NCBI GenBank assembly: GCA_034508935.3
Contig: CM067451.1
Span: 47,308,130-47,372,129 of the forward strand
DNA: 64,000 nucleotides
Origin: Berghia stephanieae
Lineage: Eukaryota > Mollusca > Gastropoda > Nudibranchia > Aeolidiidae
Reading direction: 5' to 3'
Part shown: positions 47,563 to 59,619 of the stretch, piece by piece
How the letters are laid out: every line of letters starts with the position of its first letter
How positions within the stretch are numbered: position 1 is the stretch's first letter
The notes under the pieces: model-generated
Databases searched by the model: none
Seen by the model: only the letters and a program-made list of their open reading frames with translations
Told to the model about the DNA's origin: nothing
Position numbers and translations under genes: made by a program

Positions 47563-47883
47563 GGGAGGCCTTCCGAAAGCTCATCATGCCAAATATTCGC
47601 TCCTACGATAAAATACAACCTAGTATCTTTAACTACTCCTAATAGGAAAACAAAAAACAACAACCCTAGGACTGCTTTGCACTGCCTTTCAATAACTCAC
47701 AAATCAAAATGGCGGCCGAGAATCAAAACAATGGTCAAATTATGAAATTTTAAACTTTCACAAATCTATCAAAGTTTGTTCTATATGATGACAAATTGAA
47801 TAAATAAACGTCTGACAAAAGGTCCAAAGTGAAAATACAAATTGAAAGAAGTGCTATAACGAGGAGCTTTCGGGAGGCCTCCC
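47563..47883. mobile_element. candidate short element with inverted ends
   Basis: The left end gggaggccttccgaaagctc and the inverted right end (gagctttcgggaggcctccc) match at about 19 of 20 positions and enclose 320 bp of AT-rich, gene-free DNA. Related ends occur at 48121 (gagaccttctgaaagctcc) and 48720. A MITE is the simplest reading. The target-site duplication is unclear. Confidence 0.4.
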
Positions 47884-48155
47884 TTGTTCTCGGCAAACTT
47901 TTTCTTTTTTTTTAAACTCGTCTTGCATGCAGGAAGAAAATGATGTCGGTCGAATTCTAATGGTCTGGATGCTGTAGGCACATACAGTTAGTATTCTGGC
48001 TTCTGATTGGCTAATACAAACGGTGAAAATAGTATGTCAGGCTATTATCACAGTACGGTGAAAATAGCCAAAAACACTATTTTCACCGTACAGTGAAAAG
48101 TCTGTAAAAAAAAAGCAAATGGAGACCTTCTGAAAGCTCCTGCATCCCCTGTATG

Positions 48156-48205
<50 letters not shown>
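48156..48205. repeat. TA microsatellite
   Basis: Pure (TA)n of about 25 repeats. Confidence 0.97.
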
Positions 48206-48207
<2 letters not shown>

Positions 48208-48329
48208 GTACTAGCAGGAGGTTTGTGGGGGGGGGGGGACTTTATATATTTTTTAAAAGTCTTTCCCCCTCCCAAACCCACTACTACTACTAGTCTACTA
48301 GAACTAATATGATATGATATGACATGATA

Positions 48330-48655
48330 TAAGTCCAGATTTATGTAGGCTTTTACAGCCTTTTATCTGCTCTTGTGCATTCGTGAACGTATTTAATTCA
48401 CGTCTCTCAAAACTGGGCATGCCACATAGTGGAAGGAGGTGTCTGAATTTAACTTTACAAACAGTATTTTTCTGTTTCACAATGAGCATCAAGACGGCAC
48501 TTGAATGCCTGCAATGAAGGGGCGTCGACAACTGTTGCAGGCAGGCAGTTCCATTTGTCGACTACCCGAACTGAGAAAAAGTTCTGCCTAAGGTTTAGAG
48601 AACACCTTTCTTTGGAGAGTTTGAATCTGTGTTCTCTGGTGGTGCTGAACTAGAA
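48330..48655 (-). pseudogene. CR1/Jockey-like LINE 3' end fragment
   Basis: On the minus strand, HRFKLSKERCSLNLRQNFFS and VRVVDKWNCLPATVVDAPSL then QAFKCRLDAH. This is the C-terminal signature of CR1/L2-type LINE ORF2 (R..FFS.RVV..WN.LP..VV.A.S...FK..LD). The 3' untranslated part follows, to a short atatc/atatg repeat near 48305-48330 that may be the tail. The fragment is extremely 5'-truncated, which is typical for CR1. Confidence 0.82.
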
Positions 48656-48659
48656 CTAA

Positions 48660-50590
48660 AATTAAAAGTCCCCCTCCCCCCTCTACTAGAAGTACATTGT
48701 ATAGAAAAGAAAAAAAAAGGGAGACCTTCCATAGGCTATACTACATCCCAAGTATTCTTGTTCTAGTAGGGGGTTTGGGAGGGGGGAAACATTTTTTAAA
48801 AGTCTCCCCCCTTCCAAACTCCCTACTTAACTAGAAGTTATAGTGTAGGGGCCCTAGTAGGAGTGTAATAGAAATTCTAAATGTACCTCACACACTTGAA
48901 ACCAATGTCATATGAAAGGGCGGGCAACACAGATTACAAAACCGTTTGAATTTTGTTTCTATCTTGATTAGAAATGTAGTTACGACAGTTCAAAGTCTGA
49001 AATTTCGGACCGATTTTTACCCCAAAATTATTATCGCAAAGTTGTGACCGAAATCGCGTGATGTTAATAAAAAATGTGTTTAAAACAGTCATTATGGAGT
49101 TTTTATCATATATTGTATACCAAAATGTTCGTCTTATCGAGGACAATGCATTTACATTAATAAAGAGGAAGATAAACATTTCAAATTAACACATTATTAC
49201 ATAATATGACGCAAATGCTACATAATTAAAAGACGTAAGAAACAATTTGCTATAACACTTTTGGATTTATCTCCAATATCTCACTGAAACAATTGCAAAT
49301 AATTCCCCTCTTTGATTTAATACAGAGAGAATAAAAAAGGGATTGAGACTATTTAAATGAAAAGATATAAACATGTTGCGTTATGACATAAGGAGTTTAT
49401 TTTTACCTATGGCAATTTAACTGCAAATAAATAAAATGGTAGATTGAAAAAGTTTAAATAAATTGAAATGGATTCTCTATTTCAATTAGAAGGAAAGTTC
49501 TGACTTTCAATACTTTAAAAAATTTTGCGGAACCACTGTGGGTTTATCGCTATTACATCATTTGAACTGACAATTAATATAATTTTATTCCCCCACTACC
49601 CCCCCCCCCATCTCTTTCTCTCTCAATGTGTAGGGGTGTCAAAATTTATAACTAGTAGAACTTCCTACCATAATAATTGTTACGGCTAAGGCCTTTAGAA
49701 TATGGATACAAATGATAATAAACATATCTAAACATCTGGGAAAGAAAATTGATGACCTGATGACAAAATAAAATAAAAAGCAAAGCAATTGGTATATTTA
49801 AAATATCGATATTATTAATATCGAATTTCACAAAAAGAAAAATACAAACTTTTAAAACAAAAACCACAAAATGCCCATAAAAAAGGTTGGAAAGTATGTA
49901 TTCAAAATAAAAATAAGTAAATAATATTTCTGAAAATATTATGGACTAAATTTAAAAAATACAGAACTAAATTTGAAATATCGATATGAATATCGATATC
50001 GTCGGGCAGCCATGATGAGAAGATAATGTAAACATGGCATTTTGGCGCAGAGTTAAAAAGTGTCTGTGCATCGATAAAGAGCCCTGAAATTTGGCATGAA
50101 TAAAGTTTAGATGTTTTTCTAAAAACAAGCCTTTAAATTTTAAAAACACACGCGGTAAATAAAAAAATAAGTGCATTTGAAAATTGCCAAATTTTAACTT
50201 CTTATAACTTCTTGAATTTTTAATGGGTTTTTCCTAAGGTTTGTTTGTTTGTTTGTTGCTTTAGGTCTCTTCCAACACAATTGAGGTTATATGAGAGACC
50301 GCTGAAACAAAAAAACAAGCAATCTAACAAAAATAGTACAAATGTCAATCAAAATCATAACCTAAAGATATCATAAGCTAAATTATAAATAACCAAGAAC
50401 AAACAGGCAGAAGATTTACAGAAAAAAAAATATCCCCTGTCAAAAATACAATCACAAACCAAGAAGCAGTATAGGCTAGTAAAGAGAAGAAGAAACGACA
50501 TCACTATCGGATCGTACACCCATGCGAACATCATAGGTATATGATTCAAGGGTGATGCTCCCATCCAACCACCCGCATTTTTCCTAAGGC
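48660..50590. other. AT-rich spacer without recognised genes
   Basis: Mostly unique, strongly AT-rich sequence on both strands. It has a C run at about 49595-49610, and cccccctcccaaac-type segments near 48265-48290 and 48805-48830. I see no coding exon, RNA gene or element that can be supported. Confidence 0.5.
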
Positions 50591-50597
50591 AGTGTCT

Positions 50598-51272
50598 ACC
50601 TAGCCCCAGAATCTACGTACACGGTAGCCTTACACCTAGCCCCAGAATCTACGTACACGGTAGCCTTGCATCTAGCCCCAGAATCTACGTACACGGCAGC
50701 CTTGCTCCTAGCCCCAGAATCTACGTACATGGTAGCCTTGCATCTAGCCCCAGAATCTACGTACACGGCAGCCTTGCATCTAGCCCCAGAATCTACGTAT
50801 ACGGTAGCCTTGCACCTAGCCCCAGAATCTACGTACACGGTAGCCTTGCATCTAGCCCCAGAATCTACGTACACGGCAGCCTTGCTCCTAGCCCCAGAAT
50901 CTACGTACACGGTAGCCTTGCACCTAGCCCCAGAATCTACGTACACGGTAGCCTTGCACCTAGCCCCAGAATCTACGTACACGGTAGCCTTGCACCTAGC
51001 CCAGAATCTACGTACACGGTAGCCTTGCACCTAGCCCAGAATCTACGTACACGGTAGCCTTGCACCTAGCCCCAGAATCTATGTACACGGTAGCCTTGCA
51101 CCTAGCCCCAGAATCTATGTACACGGTAGCCTTGCACCTAGCCCCAGAATCTACGTACACGGTAGCCTTGCACCTAGCCCCAGAATCTATGTACACGGTA
51201 GCCTTGCACCTAGCCCCAGAATCTACGTACACGGTAGCCTTGCACTTAGCCCCAGAATCTACGTACAGGGTT
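50598..51272. repeat. 36-bp satellite
   Basis: About 19 copies of a 36-bp unit containing tagccccagaatctacgtac, then acggtagccttgcacc, with one- or two-base variants. Two adjacent units near 51000 lack one base. Because 36 is a multiple of three, both strands are open (ATVYVDSGARCK-like), with no sign of a gene. The last unit is joined directly to dispersed-repeat copy 2 at 51282. Confidence 0.96.
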
Positions 51273-51281
51273 ACCGGGCTC

Positions 51282-51474
51282 GGCTGCCACATGCGTGACT
51301 AAATTGGCCAAAGAGAGAATCTATACTCTGGCATTAGACACCAATTACCTGATGTCCTGGTTTTTAATCCTAGCCGAGTGAGAGAGAAAAAACAAAACAA
51401 TCATACATGTATCAGCAAACAGCAGAACGTTTTCATTTTACATTGAGATGGGAAGGGGAAGGGATAACACTATG

Positions 51475-51533
<59 letters not shown>

Positions 51534-52349
51534 GCGGGGGGATGGGGGGATAGTAAGGGGGAATGGGAAAAGATGAAAGAAACAATGGGTTGCCTGATGA
51601 CGTAGATCAAAGGATTGTTACAGCGGTGTTCACGGTGTGTACTTCGTGAAATTTTAACCTTTTACAGTTACACTGATTTTTTTCTCCAGATTGCTCATGC
51701 AGAATAAATCGTTTCCACCAAGAGAGCAGTAGTAAGTATATTTCGACTCAGGCTTCAATTAAACTATAAATCGCAAGGCGTCTTTTAATGATAACATTAA
51801 GACTAAGATCTGGAGTTTGGGGAGTGTAAGATGGAATCTCGCCATTAATTGTTAAAATGTTTTGATTTAAAAAAAAAAATAACACACACACACACCCTAG
51901 AAAGAGGAGCTACGACGCACACACACACACACACACACGCAGTCTTGCATCCGCTACGAACTAATTTTGCGCACCAATTTTTACGGCACTTATGCACCAA
52001 ATTGCATACCTATCTAGGGACACTTTTTTTCCGTATCTTTTTCTCAATAAACTTTTTTTTAAACCTTTCTTTTGTTTTTTTTGCGATGGCACCTTGAAAA
52101 CAGACGTAAGCCTCCACGATTTCGCAAGGAATGAATCATGAAAAAGTTTACGATATAATTTCAAACACAACTTTTGAAATTCATCAAGGATTGTCTAGTA
52201 CCGAATGTTTATGATAGAAAACAAATGCATCTTCAAATCGAAACTGCTTTTAACGCTAAGCGTTAAGTTCTTTTTTATTTTTCTGTCCAAACAAATGATT
52301 GGTAAGGATTAAGAAGCTAAGTATTGGTGACCCCGGCGCAGCTCTCTAC
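51282..52349. repeat. 1.2-kb dispersed repeat, copy 2
   Basis: Matches 14674-15900 in the same orientation, including the GA microsatellite (51479-51530), a TTAA-type MITE, CA tracts (51882-51940) and the terminal cggcgcagctctcta. It is shorter because the insert near 15.32-15.44 kb is missing. Confidence 0.9.
51658..51851. mobile_element. small TTAA-type MITE, copy 4
   Basis: 194 bp between TTAA sites (51654-51657 and 51852-51855), nearly identical to copy 3. It starts ccttttacagttacactg and contains cgtttccaccaagagagcag. Confidence 0.72.
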
Positions 52350-52454
52350 ATAAATGGATACTGTAAATCATTATCCTTGACTACAATACGAGTCACTCAC
52401 GACGATACTTCTTTTCAAAACTCGTGCTGACTTCCTGCCCACTTCCACTTACCT

Positions 52455-52545
52455 TGTACGTAGATTCTGGGGCTAGGTGCCCGGTTACCTTGTACGTAGA
52501 TTCTGGGGCTATGTGCAAGGCTACCGTGTACATAGACACTTCATT
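52455..52545. repeat. reversed 36-bp satellite units
   Basis: Two and a half units of the 36-bp satellite in reverse orientation (gtacgtagattctggggcta), about 1.2 kb from the main array. Together they bracket dispersed-repeat copy 2. Confidence 0.85.
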
Positions 52546-52775
52546 TTCATTAATTGACAACATTTAAAAGGAAATTGAAAGACGAAAATAATGATACCAA
52601 AATATCTGCGATATTTCTCTTTATGACGAAGTTATGCATCTTTAATTGAACACCCCAAAACGCGAACGGCAATTTCCAGTCACAACTTTCCTATGGGCGA
52701 GTTGGGTCACAATTTGACTGCCACTGCTGCTGCTCACTAAACTGCCTACAGTAGTAGGGGGTTGAGGGAGGGGGG

Positions 52776-53231
52776 TGTGGGGAAGATTTTATGTAACTGA
52801 TTATTGTGATAGGTTTATGTTGTTGTTGTTGTGTTTTGTTATGGTATGACTGCCGTGTCTTGATCAGGCTGTTGTGAGTAATCTTCATGTTGTGTTTGTT
52901 CACTGTCTCCCGCGTAAACGTGACGTCATCGTATCTATTCTATAAAAGCTCGCGACACCCTTCATTCTTTCTCTTGACCACGGCCTTCTTCTAAGCAGAC
53001 ACACTATCTTTGCCTATCGTAGCATCTTCGAAGATCCGATCTGCCATACTTTTGGTAATGTATAAGAATCAGGCTAGACCGGGACGATTCCCGAGGTGCT
53101 CTAGAGCATTTTTTAACCGCCCATATATGTCCTCTACATATATGGAGAACGCCCACTTCGGTGGAGACTTTTTCTGAACTTTTTCCTTATTTTTTACATC
53201 GTGAACGAGATTGGGAAATCCGTTCACGACA
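52776..53231 (+). repeat. left LTR of element 3
   Basis: About 456 bp, TG...CA, taking the end as ttcacgaca before attggcgctgcgac. It contains a TATA-like tctataaaagc at about 52940. The right copy lacks the last 30 or so bases. Confidence 0.8.
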
Positions 53232-54316
53232 ATTGGCGCTGCGACTTAATTCCGAACCCTGCCATTTTTAATGTGTATGGTAGCACTCAGTGCACGGGAA
53301 TTGACTTCTTCAAGGTAAAGAGTTCTTGTAAACAAATCAGAATTATGAATCTAAAAACTTGTTTCATCTGATTGTGTTGTAAGTATAGCGCCTTGAATTG
53401 AGTTCCTCTGGTTTACTTGTGTTTTTTCATTGCTTAGACCAGAGAGGAAAGCCGTTTATAGGGGTCGGCAATTATTTTTGAACTGGCGAAATTACGATCT
53501 CAGCTCAGCTCAATTTTTTCTTCGAGTCTTCGAGCTCAACTTTCGTTTATTTTTGCCAATAATATTGTGCAATTGTGATTTCTATTCAACAAAATGGAGC
53601 AAAATTGGTGAGTACAATTCAATAATTTTACTTGAAAGTGCATGAGGGCTTAATCAATTCACTTCAAAGAATTAGCCTGGTGAACCATTATTGGGGTCAT
53701 GGTTTTCACTCCCACACTGATGTCTCAACTAAGATTGGAATTCAACCTGCATGTGAGCTAAATTATTTGCATGTCTATTTAAATACTTTCCAATATTTGA
53801 CATCAACAATACTATTTCTGTGAATAATATACAAATAATTGGCAACAAGATTGTTGCTTAACAATCTCACTGTGCTTTTCTAAACAAAAGGTAACAGTAA
53901 CAGTTAGTATCATCTGCTTTATTTAGATGATCAAAGTCAAAGCTTAGGCAGCCATGTAAAAGTGTTTCTACTCACCAAACACAGAAACTATTTTCCAGCT
54001 TTACACGCTCCTAAACCCATTATATATTGGATGTTTCTCTGAACTCTTTACATCCAGACTCTGTAAACATATCCACTTGCCTTAGACACCTGGTCAGTGT
54101 CTAAATAGGATAAGAACCACCTCTAACTCTAACCCAGTGATTAAACAGTGGAAATAGTGAAATCTGTCAACTGTGGTGTAGGTGTTGTACACAAGTGAGA
54201 AGGGATCTGAGAGTATTCCAAGTTTACAGACTTTATCATTGCTTTAATTGATTTGCATCAACTGGTCTGTCATTTTAACTGAAATAAATAATTATCATAT
54301 TTCAGTTTAATCCAAA

Positions 54317-54553
54317 ATGGATGCAAAGATAATGATTAATGTCATTACTGCGAAGGACCTTTTAAGGTCATCTCGTATAAGCAAACCTTTGGCTAGAACC
54401 CTGCTTGACATTCGAGCACGTAACGGTTTACTCACTAAGGAGGATGTGATAGATAAGATCAGTAATGGTGACATGTTAGAACTTTTTGATTTTTCGGTTC
54501 CCGAATCGTGCATTTTTGAGAAACCAGGTGAACATGCCCCTGGTCACGGCAAC
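54317..54553 (+). CDS. small helix-hairpin-helix-like frame inside element 3
   Basis: 79 codons. NVITAKDLLRSSRISKPLAR and TLLDIRARNGLLTKEDVIDK resemble the repeated helix-hairpin-helix pattern of ComEA-like DNA-binding domains (A..LL....I...LA..IL..R...G.....ED....). An acceptor-like catatttcag lies 13 bases before the ATG, and an AG|GTAAAG donor-like site lies near 53314, so a spliced leader is conceivable. It lies between the left LTR and gag, where gypsy elements usually have no gene. It could be an accessory gene of the element or a host exon that it interrupts or has captured. Function is not established. Confidence 0.4.
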
Positions 54554-56550
54554 TAAGCCTGATAACTTAGTATACCTACAGCAGAGTTGCTTGCACGCGC
54601 CTCTTCGGGTCACGTCACGGTCAATGATTATCAGAGCAGGCAAGAATTTTACCTGGATAACAGCTTATTTCTGTTGTATGATGATTGCATTTTTGTCGTC
54701 ATAAACCACGCATAATTATAGAATATGAGACGAATTTTACATATTTATCATCGAAAATATATTGTCAATAAATTGACTCGGCATACAACAATTTTCATAC
54801 TCTTAGGGGCAAGATAACATCACATTTTCACTTCTTAAAAATGGGATATATTGTAAATTGTACTAATTATAAATTGTTTGACAAAAAAATTCATAGTCCA
54901 GTTAATTCACCTAACATTCACTTGAATTTTGATATGACTGTAGACAGATAGATAAAGTATATAGTCAACTAACCCTTTTTCTGCCTGCAAGCCAAATGAA
55001 ACTATCACAGCTGTCCATGACAGTAACACTTTTTCCAAGCTAGCTGTCCTAGTCTTATAACATGAAGAAATACTTGACAGTTTTGGTGGTTTGCTCTAGG
55101 ATAACCTTGTAATAGTTGTGTATACGGATATATTATGGTAGTATATTATTAATATTGTGTGTTTATGTTGTCTGTGCATTGAGTGAGTTTGACGGGTGTC
55201 ATAGATGTTTATCAAGCATACTTGAGTTGGTGAGAGAAAAACCAGATACGTGGTCTTGATAAATTCAGTACTAGACAGAAGAATGACAGATAAAATCTAG
55301 GAATTTTGTGTAAGTGTCCAAATCTACAATTGATATAAATTGTTCTGTTTATTAGCAATGAAATAGCAATATCAGATTTCTATGTGAGGAGGAAATGGTT
55401 ATGGAAGGATTTCTTTTACTTAGATTGTAAAACTTTAGCTCTGGATCTGTTTGTAATAAAGACGTTACCATGATGCAAGCAAGTTTCCCACTCTCTGACC
55501 TTAAACCTGATGCCCGTTTTTCTATTTTTGCAATGTGGAATGCAACATTTCTCTCCCCCCCCCCCCCCCCTGCTCCCCATGAAAGATGAAAGCCTGTTCC
55601 AAAACTATGCCTATCAATCCATGGAATGTAATGTGACTCTAGTATGTGATGTTTGGGGGGTGACTGTGTACGGGAATATGTGTCTGTAATTGTGCATGTA
55701 TGTCACAACCGCGCCCTCCGCCTCTTTAATATCATCAGAAGTCATGAGTTTTCCGTGTGCCAGAGCACAATCTGCACAGATTATTAAGTTTATCATTATG
55801 GTCTATTTCTGAATGTGTCATCATCCTAAGATATTTGATCCTTTCAAAAAAAAAACAAATTAAATAAGTAAATAAAACAACAGAAACAACAAAATAAGCA
55901 CAACACAATGACAAAGTAAACAACAAAAAAAAACAACAAAAAAAAAAAACAACAAAAAAACAACAAAACAACAAAATGTGAATAAATAATCATAATCCTA
56001 AAATATATTGCTAAGAGAGACGTATTGATTATATTATGAAAGAAGAAAAAAAATTTTTTTTAGGGAAATGTGATTATTAGTCATTTCAAATTTATGTGTA
56101 AATTAGAGAGGAAACTTTCATCTTTCTAAAGAGAATAATTAAATTACATTTTAAAGTGCACAATTCAATTAAAACACCATGACGTAAGTCACATAAAAAA
56201 TTCAATCAAGAAATACACTTCTGAATCTGACACATCACAGCATCCTAGTCATTTAACTGAGAGAAATGAAAAAGATATCAAGAAATAGCTTAAACATTAT
56301 TCTGTATACTAATGGGAAATTAAATATTGTTCATCCGTTCAAATTTGAATTATAACTGATTTTGAATCCTGATATAAGAGGAACACAGATTAGAACAGGG
56401 AGAGTGACCTCCCTTGACCATCTGTATGGACCATGTGCACGGTAAGGTTAATTGACCGTAAACAGATGGAATGCTGGATGGTGGATGCACGGTGCTGGCG
56501 TGGTCATATCAAAGGAAATCTAAGTGTTATGGAGTAAAGAGGAGAACTAG

Positions 56551-58170
56551 TTGCCGTGTGGTACCTCTCGCGACAGTTCCCCAAATAAAATGGATTCGAA
56601 TGATAATGCTGGAGACAGACGAAGGGAACTGTCTGCACAGCAGACCCCAACTAAAGCTGCAGGTTCGTATCCTGAACATGACGCTACTAGCAATCCTCAA
56701 GAAGGTGCTAGTAGTGTTGCGAACCCGACATTTTGTGACAATGCGAAACACACCATTCGTAATGCGTGGCACGATCAGCCTACCGAAGACCATTACCCAA
56801 CATCCTTTTTGGCATCCGACCGGGAGCGGGTTCCTTTCGTTCATGAAGCTAAATTTTGTCAAAATTACATGGACAAGGTGCCTTACTCTGAATGTCCTGA
56901 ACCTATAACTCACACATTGGACCCGCCCTCTCAAGATTTCTCAAACAAGGGTCTCACATCAATGGGCCCGCAAAGAGAGGATTGTGGATATGCGAGAGAC
57001 AAAGTAAGGCGAACCCGCCAGCTACAACGAAGAACACCATCTATGAGAAGAACCTTAGAACAGGAGGATGCTCTATTTGAGGCAGGCATGCACAGGGAAA
57101 GACGAGGATGGAGGGATGAGACTAGTTACATGCATTCCTACGAGGCCCCACCTGCGGATCGCAATGGAGACATGAGCAGTGGAGGCCCACTTATGCCACC
57201 CCCGTCCAAGGTACAGCTGCCTAAATCTATCTCTTTCAATGAGACAAAAAGATGGGATACGTTTGAATATAATTTTCAGAACTTTCTGAATTATCACAAT
57301 ATTCAACATCTCCGTGACCAACTATTTTTCCTGGGCCTAGCCCTGGAAGGAAAAGCAACGGATTATCTCTCACGGATCCATCAGTCGATAGTCTTTACAG
57401 ACATACGAGATGCATATGACACCCTGAGAAATCGATTTGGTGGTCAGCAGCTACAACATGCAACTCTGATACAATTCAACAGCACTACGCAGGCTGAAAA
57501 AGAAGATGTCTTAGACTATGTTGACAAGCTATGGGAGTTGGCACTGCAGCCATTTCCTGGACAGTCCCCCGGCAATTTAGAGTCCCAAGTGGTAGCCCAA
57601 TTTATAACAGGACTATATGACGTGAAGGCAGCCCAATATATTGCATGTCAGGAGTGCACCACGATGGACCAAGCCCTGAGAACATATAAGCTTTTTAAAA
57701 ATTCTCAGCAAGTTGGTTGGCGTGCACGAAAGGATAGACCAAGTACCGGCAACACCGTGCGGTTAAGAGAGCCCTCTATTCAAGCGGTGAATGTGTACGA
57801 TGAAGAATCTGGGTCAGAATCTGAGGAATTAGAAGACTATAGCCAAATTAGAGCAGTGACTCGCAACACGAGCATTAAGACAGCTGGTGTACAGCAGAAG
57901 ACTGAGATGAGTGTTGAGGCAATGTTCAAAAAGATGTTATCAATGCATGAGCAAACCCAAAGTAAATTAGACACTCTCATTACACTCCAAAGTCAAGTCT
58001 TGGAAGTTATGCAAAGAGGCGCTCGACGTGCCCAGCCAAGATCCCGCTCCAATTCCCCATCATCAAGTGCCTGCTTTTCATGTGGAGGTCAAGACCACTA
58101 TGCTAGAGACTGCTCCATGAAAGGTCGCCCAAAGGAAGACAAGGCGCCAAACGGGCAGGGATCAGTTTGA
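56551..58170 (+). CDS. gag of element 3
   Basis: 539 codons. An N-terminal polar region of about 220 residues precedes a capsid-like domain (KSISFNETKRWDTFEYNFQN onwards), a linker, and ACFSCGGQDHYARDCSMKG, a CCHC zinc knuckle, near residue 515. Length and layout match gypsy-type gag. The next part, with a protease motif VVDTAADVTIIS at about 58.49 kb, follows in another frame, as is usual in the family. Confidence 0.8.
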   Translation: MPCGTSRDSSPNKMDSNDNAGDRRRELSAQQTPTKAAGSYPEHDATSNPQEGASSVANPTFCDNAKHTIRNAWHDQPTEDHYPTSFLASDRERVPFVHEAKFCQNYMDKVPYSECPEPITHTLDPPSQDFSNKGLTSMGPQREDCGYARDKVRRTRQLQRRTPSMRRTLEQEDALFEAGMHRERRGWRDETSYMHSYEAPPADRNGDMSSGGPLMPPPSKVQLPKSISFNETKRWDTFEYNFQNFLNYHNIQHLRDQLFFLGLALEGKATDYLSRIHQSIVFTDIRDAYDTLRNRFGGQQLQHATLIQFNSTTQAEKEDVLDYVDKLWELALQPFPGQSPGNLESQVVAQFITGLYDVKAAQYIACQECTTMDQALRTYKLFKNSQQVGWRARKDRPSTGNTVRLREPSIQAVNVYDEESGSESEELEDYSQIRAVTRNTSIKTAGVQQKTEMSVEAMFKKMLSMHEQTQSKLDTLITLQSQVLEVMQRGARRAQPRSRSNSPSSSACFSCGGQDHYARDCSMKGRPKEDKAPNGQGSV

Positions 58171-59619
58171 GCCCGGAATTGATCCCAGTTCAAGCAAGGG
58201 CAATTAAAGAGGACCCAGTTTTTGAGGCACAACACAGATATAAGACTATGAGCAATTTGTGCCCCTATTCTTCTGACTGTACTAATTTTATGAAACATGA
58301 AGAAACTAAGGAAAACCTTGCCCAGCAGACCAACAACGGAAGCCACAATGTATATCGGTCTAGCCAAGATCCAGAACAGATTGTAAAACCTTATTTTGAG
58401 GAAGAATGTATCTGTATTGCAAGGTTACAGTCAGAATCTGCCCTTAAAGTACAATGTACAATTGAAAACGTCCCTGTACAAGCAGTGGTGGATACCGCAG
58501 CAGATGTTACCATCATCTCTGAAAACACCCATAACAAAATCCTACCCACCCCCACTTGTACGAAGTCCATGAAGATGTTTGCAGCAGGTAAAGATCAAAG
58601 CTTCCCTGCAAAATTAGTGGGGCCACTACACTTGCGATTGGGAGAGATTCATCTGCTAACTCATATCTATGTTGCTCCCATTTTCGACCCAATGCTATTA
58701 GGAATAGACCTGCTGAGGAAATTAAGGGCAAAGATTGATGTGGAAAAACAACAATTATTTTGTCAAAATCAAATTATTCCTCTTGCAAGAAATTCAACTG
58801 AAAATGTAAGCCCCAAGTGTGACATGGCACAAACAGGTTTACCAGTGGATGATGGAAACCGAACAGCTATCAAGATTGCCATTCCCCACAAATTGATCAT
58901 ACCAGCCCAGTCAGAAGTAATCACTAATGTTGAGTTAGACTATCTGCCCAATTCACCATTTATGTACCTGGAACCATATAGAAACCTGCCAATTTCTGTG
59001 GGCCATACCCTGCACGTAACCAAACCAGTTGTTACAGTGTGCTTAATCAACACAGGTGATGAATGCTTCCTCAAAAAAAAAAAAGGGGACGGAAATAGGA
59101 CAACTGCTTCCCTGGAAGCAAGAGATATAATTGAGGATGACGAAGATGACTGGCTGAATTTAACAGAAGTGGACGAACTCAGCAACCCCACGACAAAAAC
59201 GGAGGGGGAATGCTCCATATCAAGCACTTCCTGCCAGCCGATCCAACTACCAGACAAACTTATAGATCTCTGGCAGAGAGTTACGTCCATTCTGGGAGAT
59301 GAGAGACTAGGTAAAGTTGAACAATTGCTGTGGGAATATCAAGCAATACAACACCACATTGATACAGGAGATGCAAAGCCAATTAAAATAGGCTTGCGAC
59401 GTACCCCCGTTCACTTTACCAAAGAAGAAGATGAAATGTTAGACAATATGCTTAAAGCAGGGATAATACAACCCTCAACCTGGAGCTGGGCTGCTGCAAC
59501 GGCACTTTTGGTACGGAAGACAGATCTGTTTGTGCATCCAATTGGCTTATTGGTAGATCCCCAGTTCATGAAGATTTCTAGCACAAAGCAGCTTTCCGTA
59601 CATACCAAGGACGCTTGAG

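Noticed and set aside
50596-51292. Repeated 12-residue peptides (ATVYVDSGARCK-like) on both strands
   Set aside because: Artefact of a 36-bp satellite; both strands are open and no start, promoter or splice context is conserved.
54486-54704. Second overlapping frame after the HhH-like frame as a membrane protein
   Set aside because: Short, overlapping in another frame, and without a start context or recognisable family.
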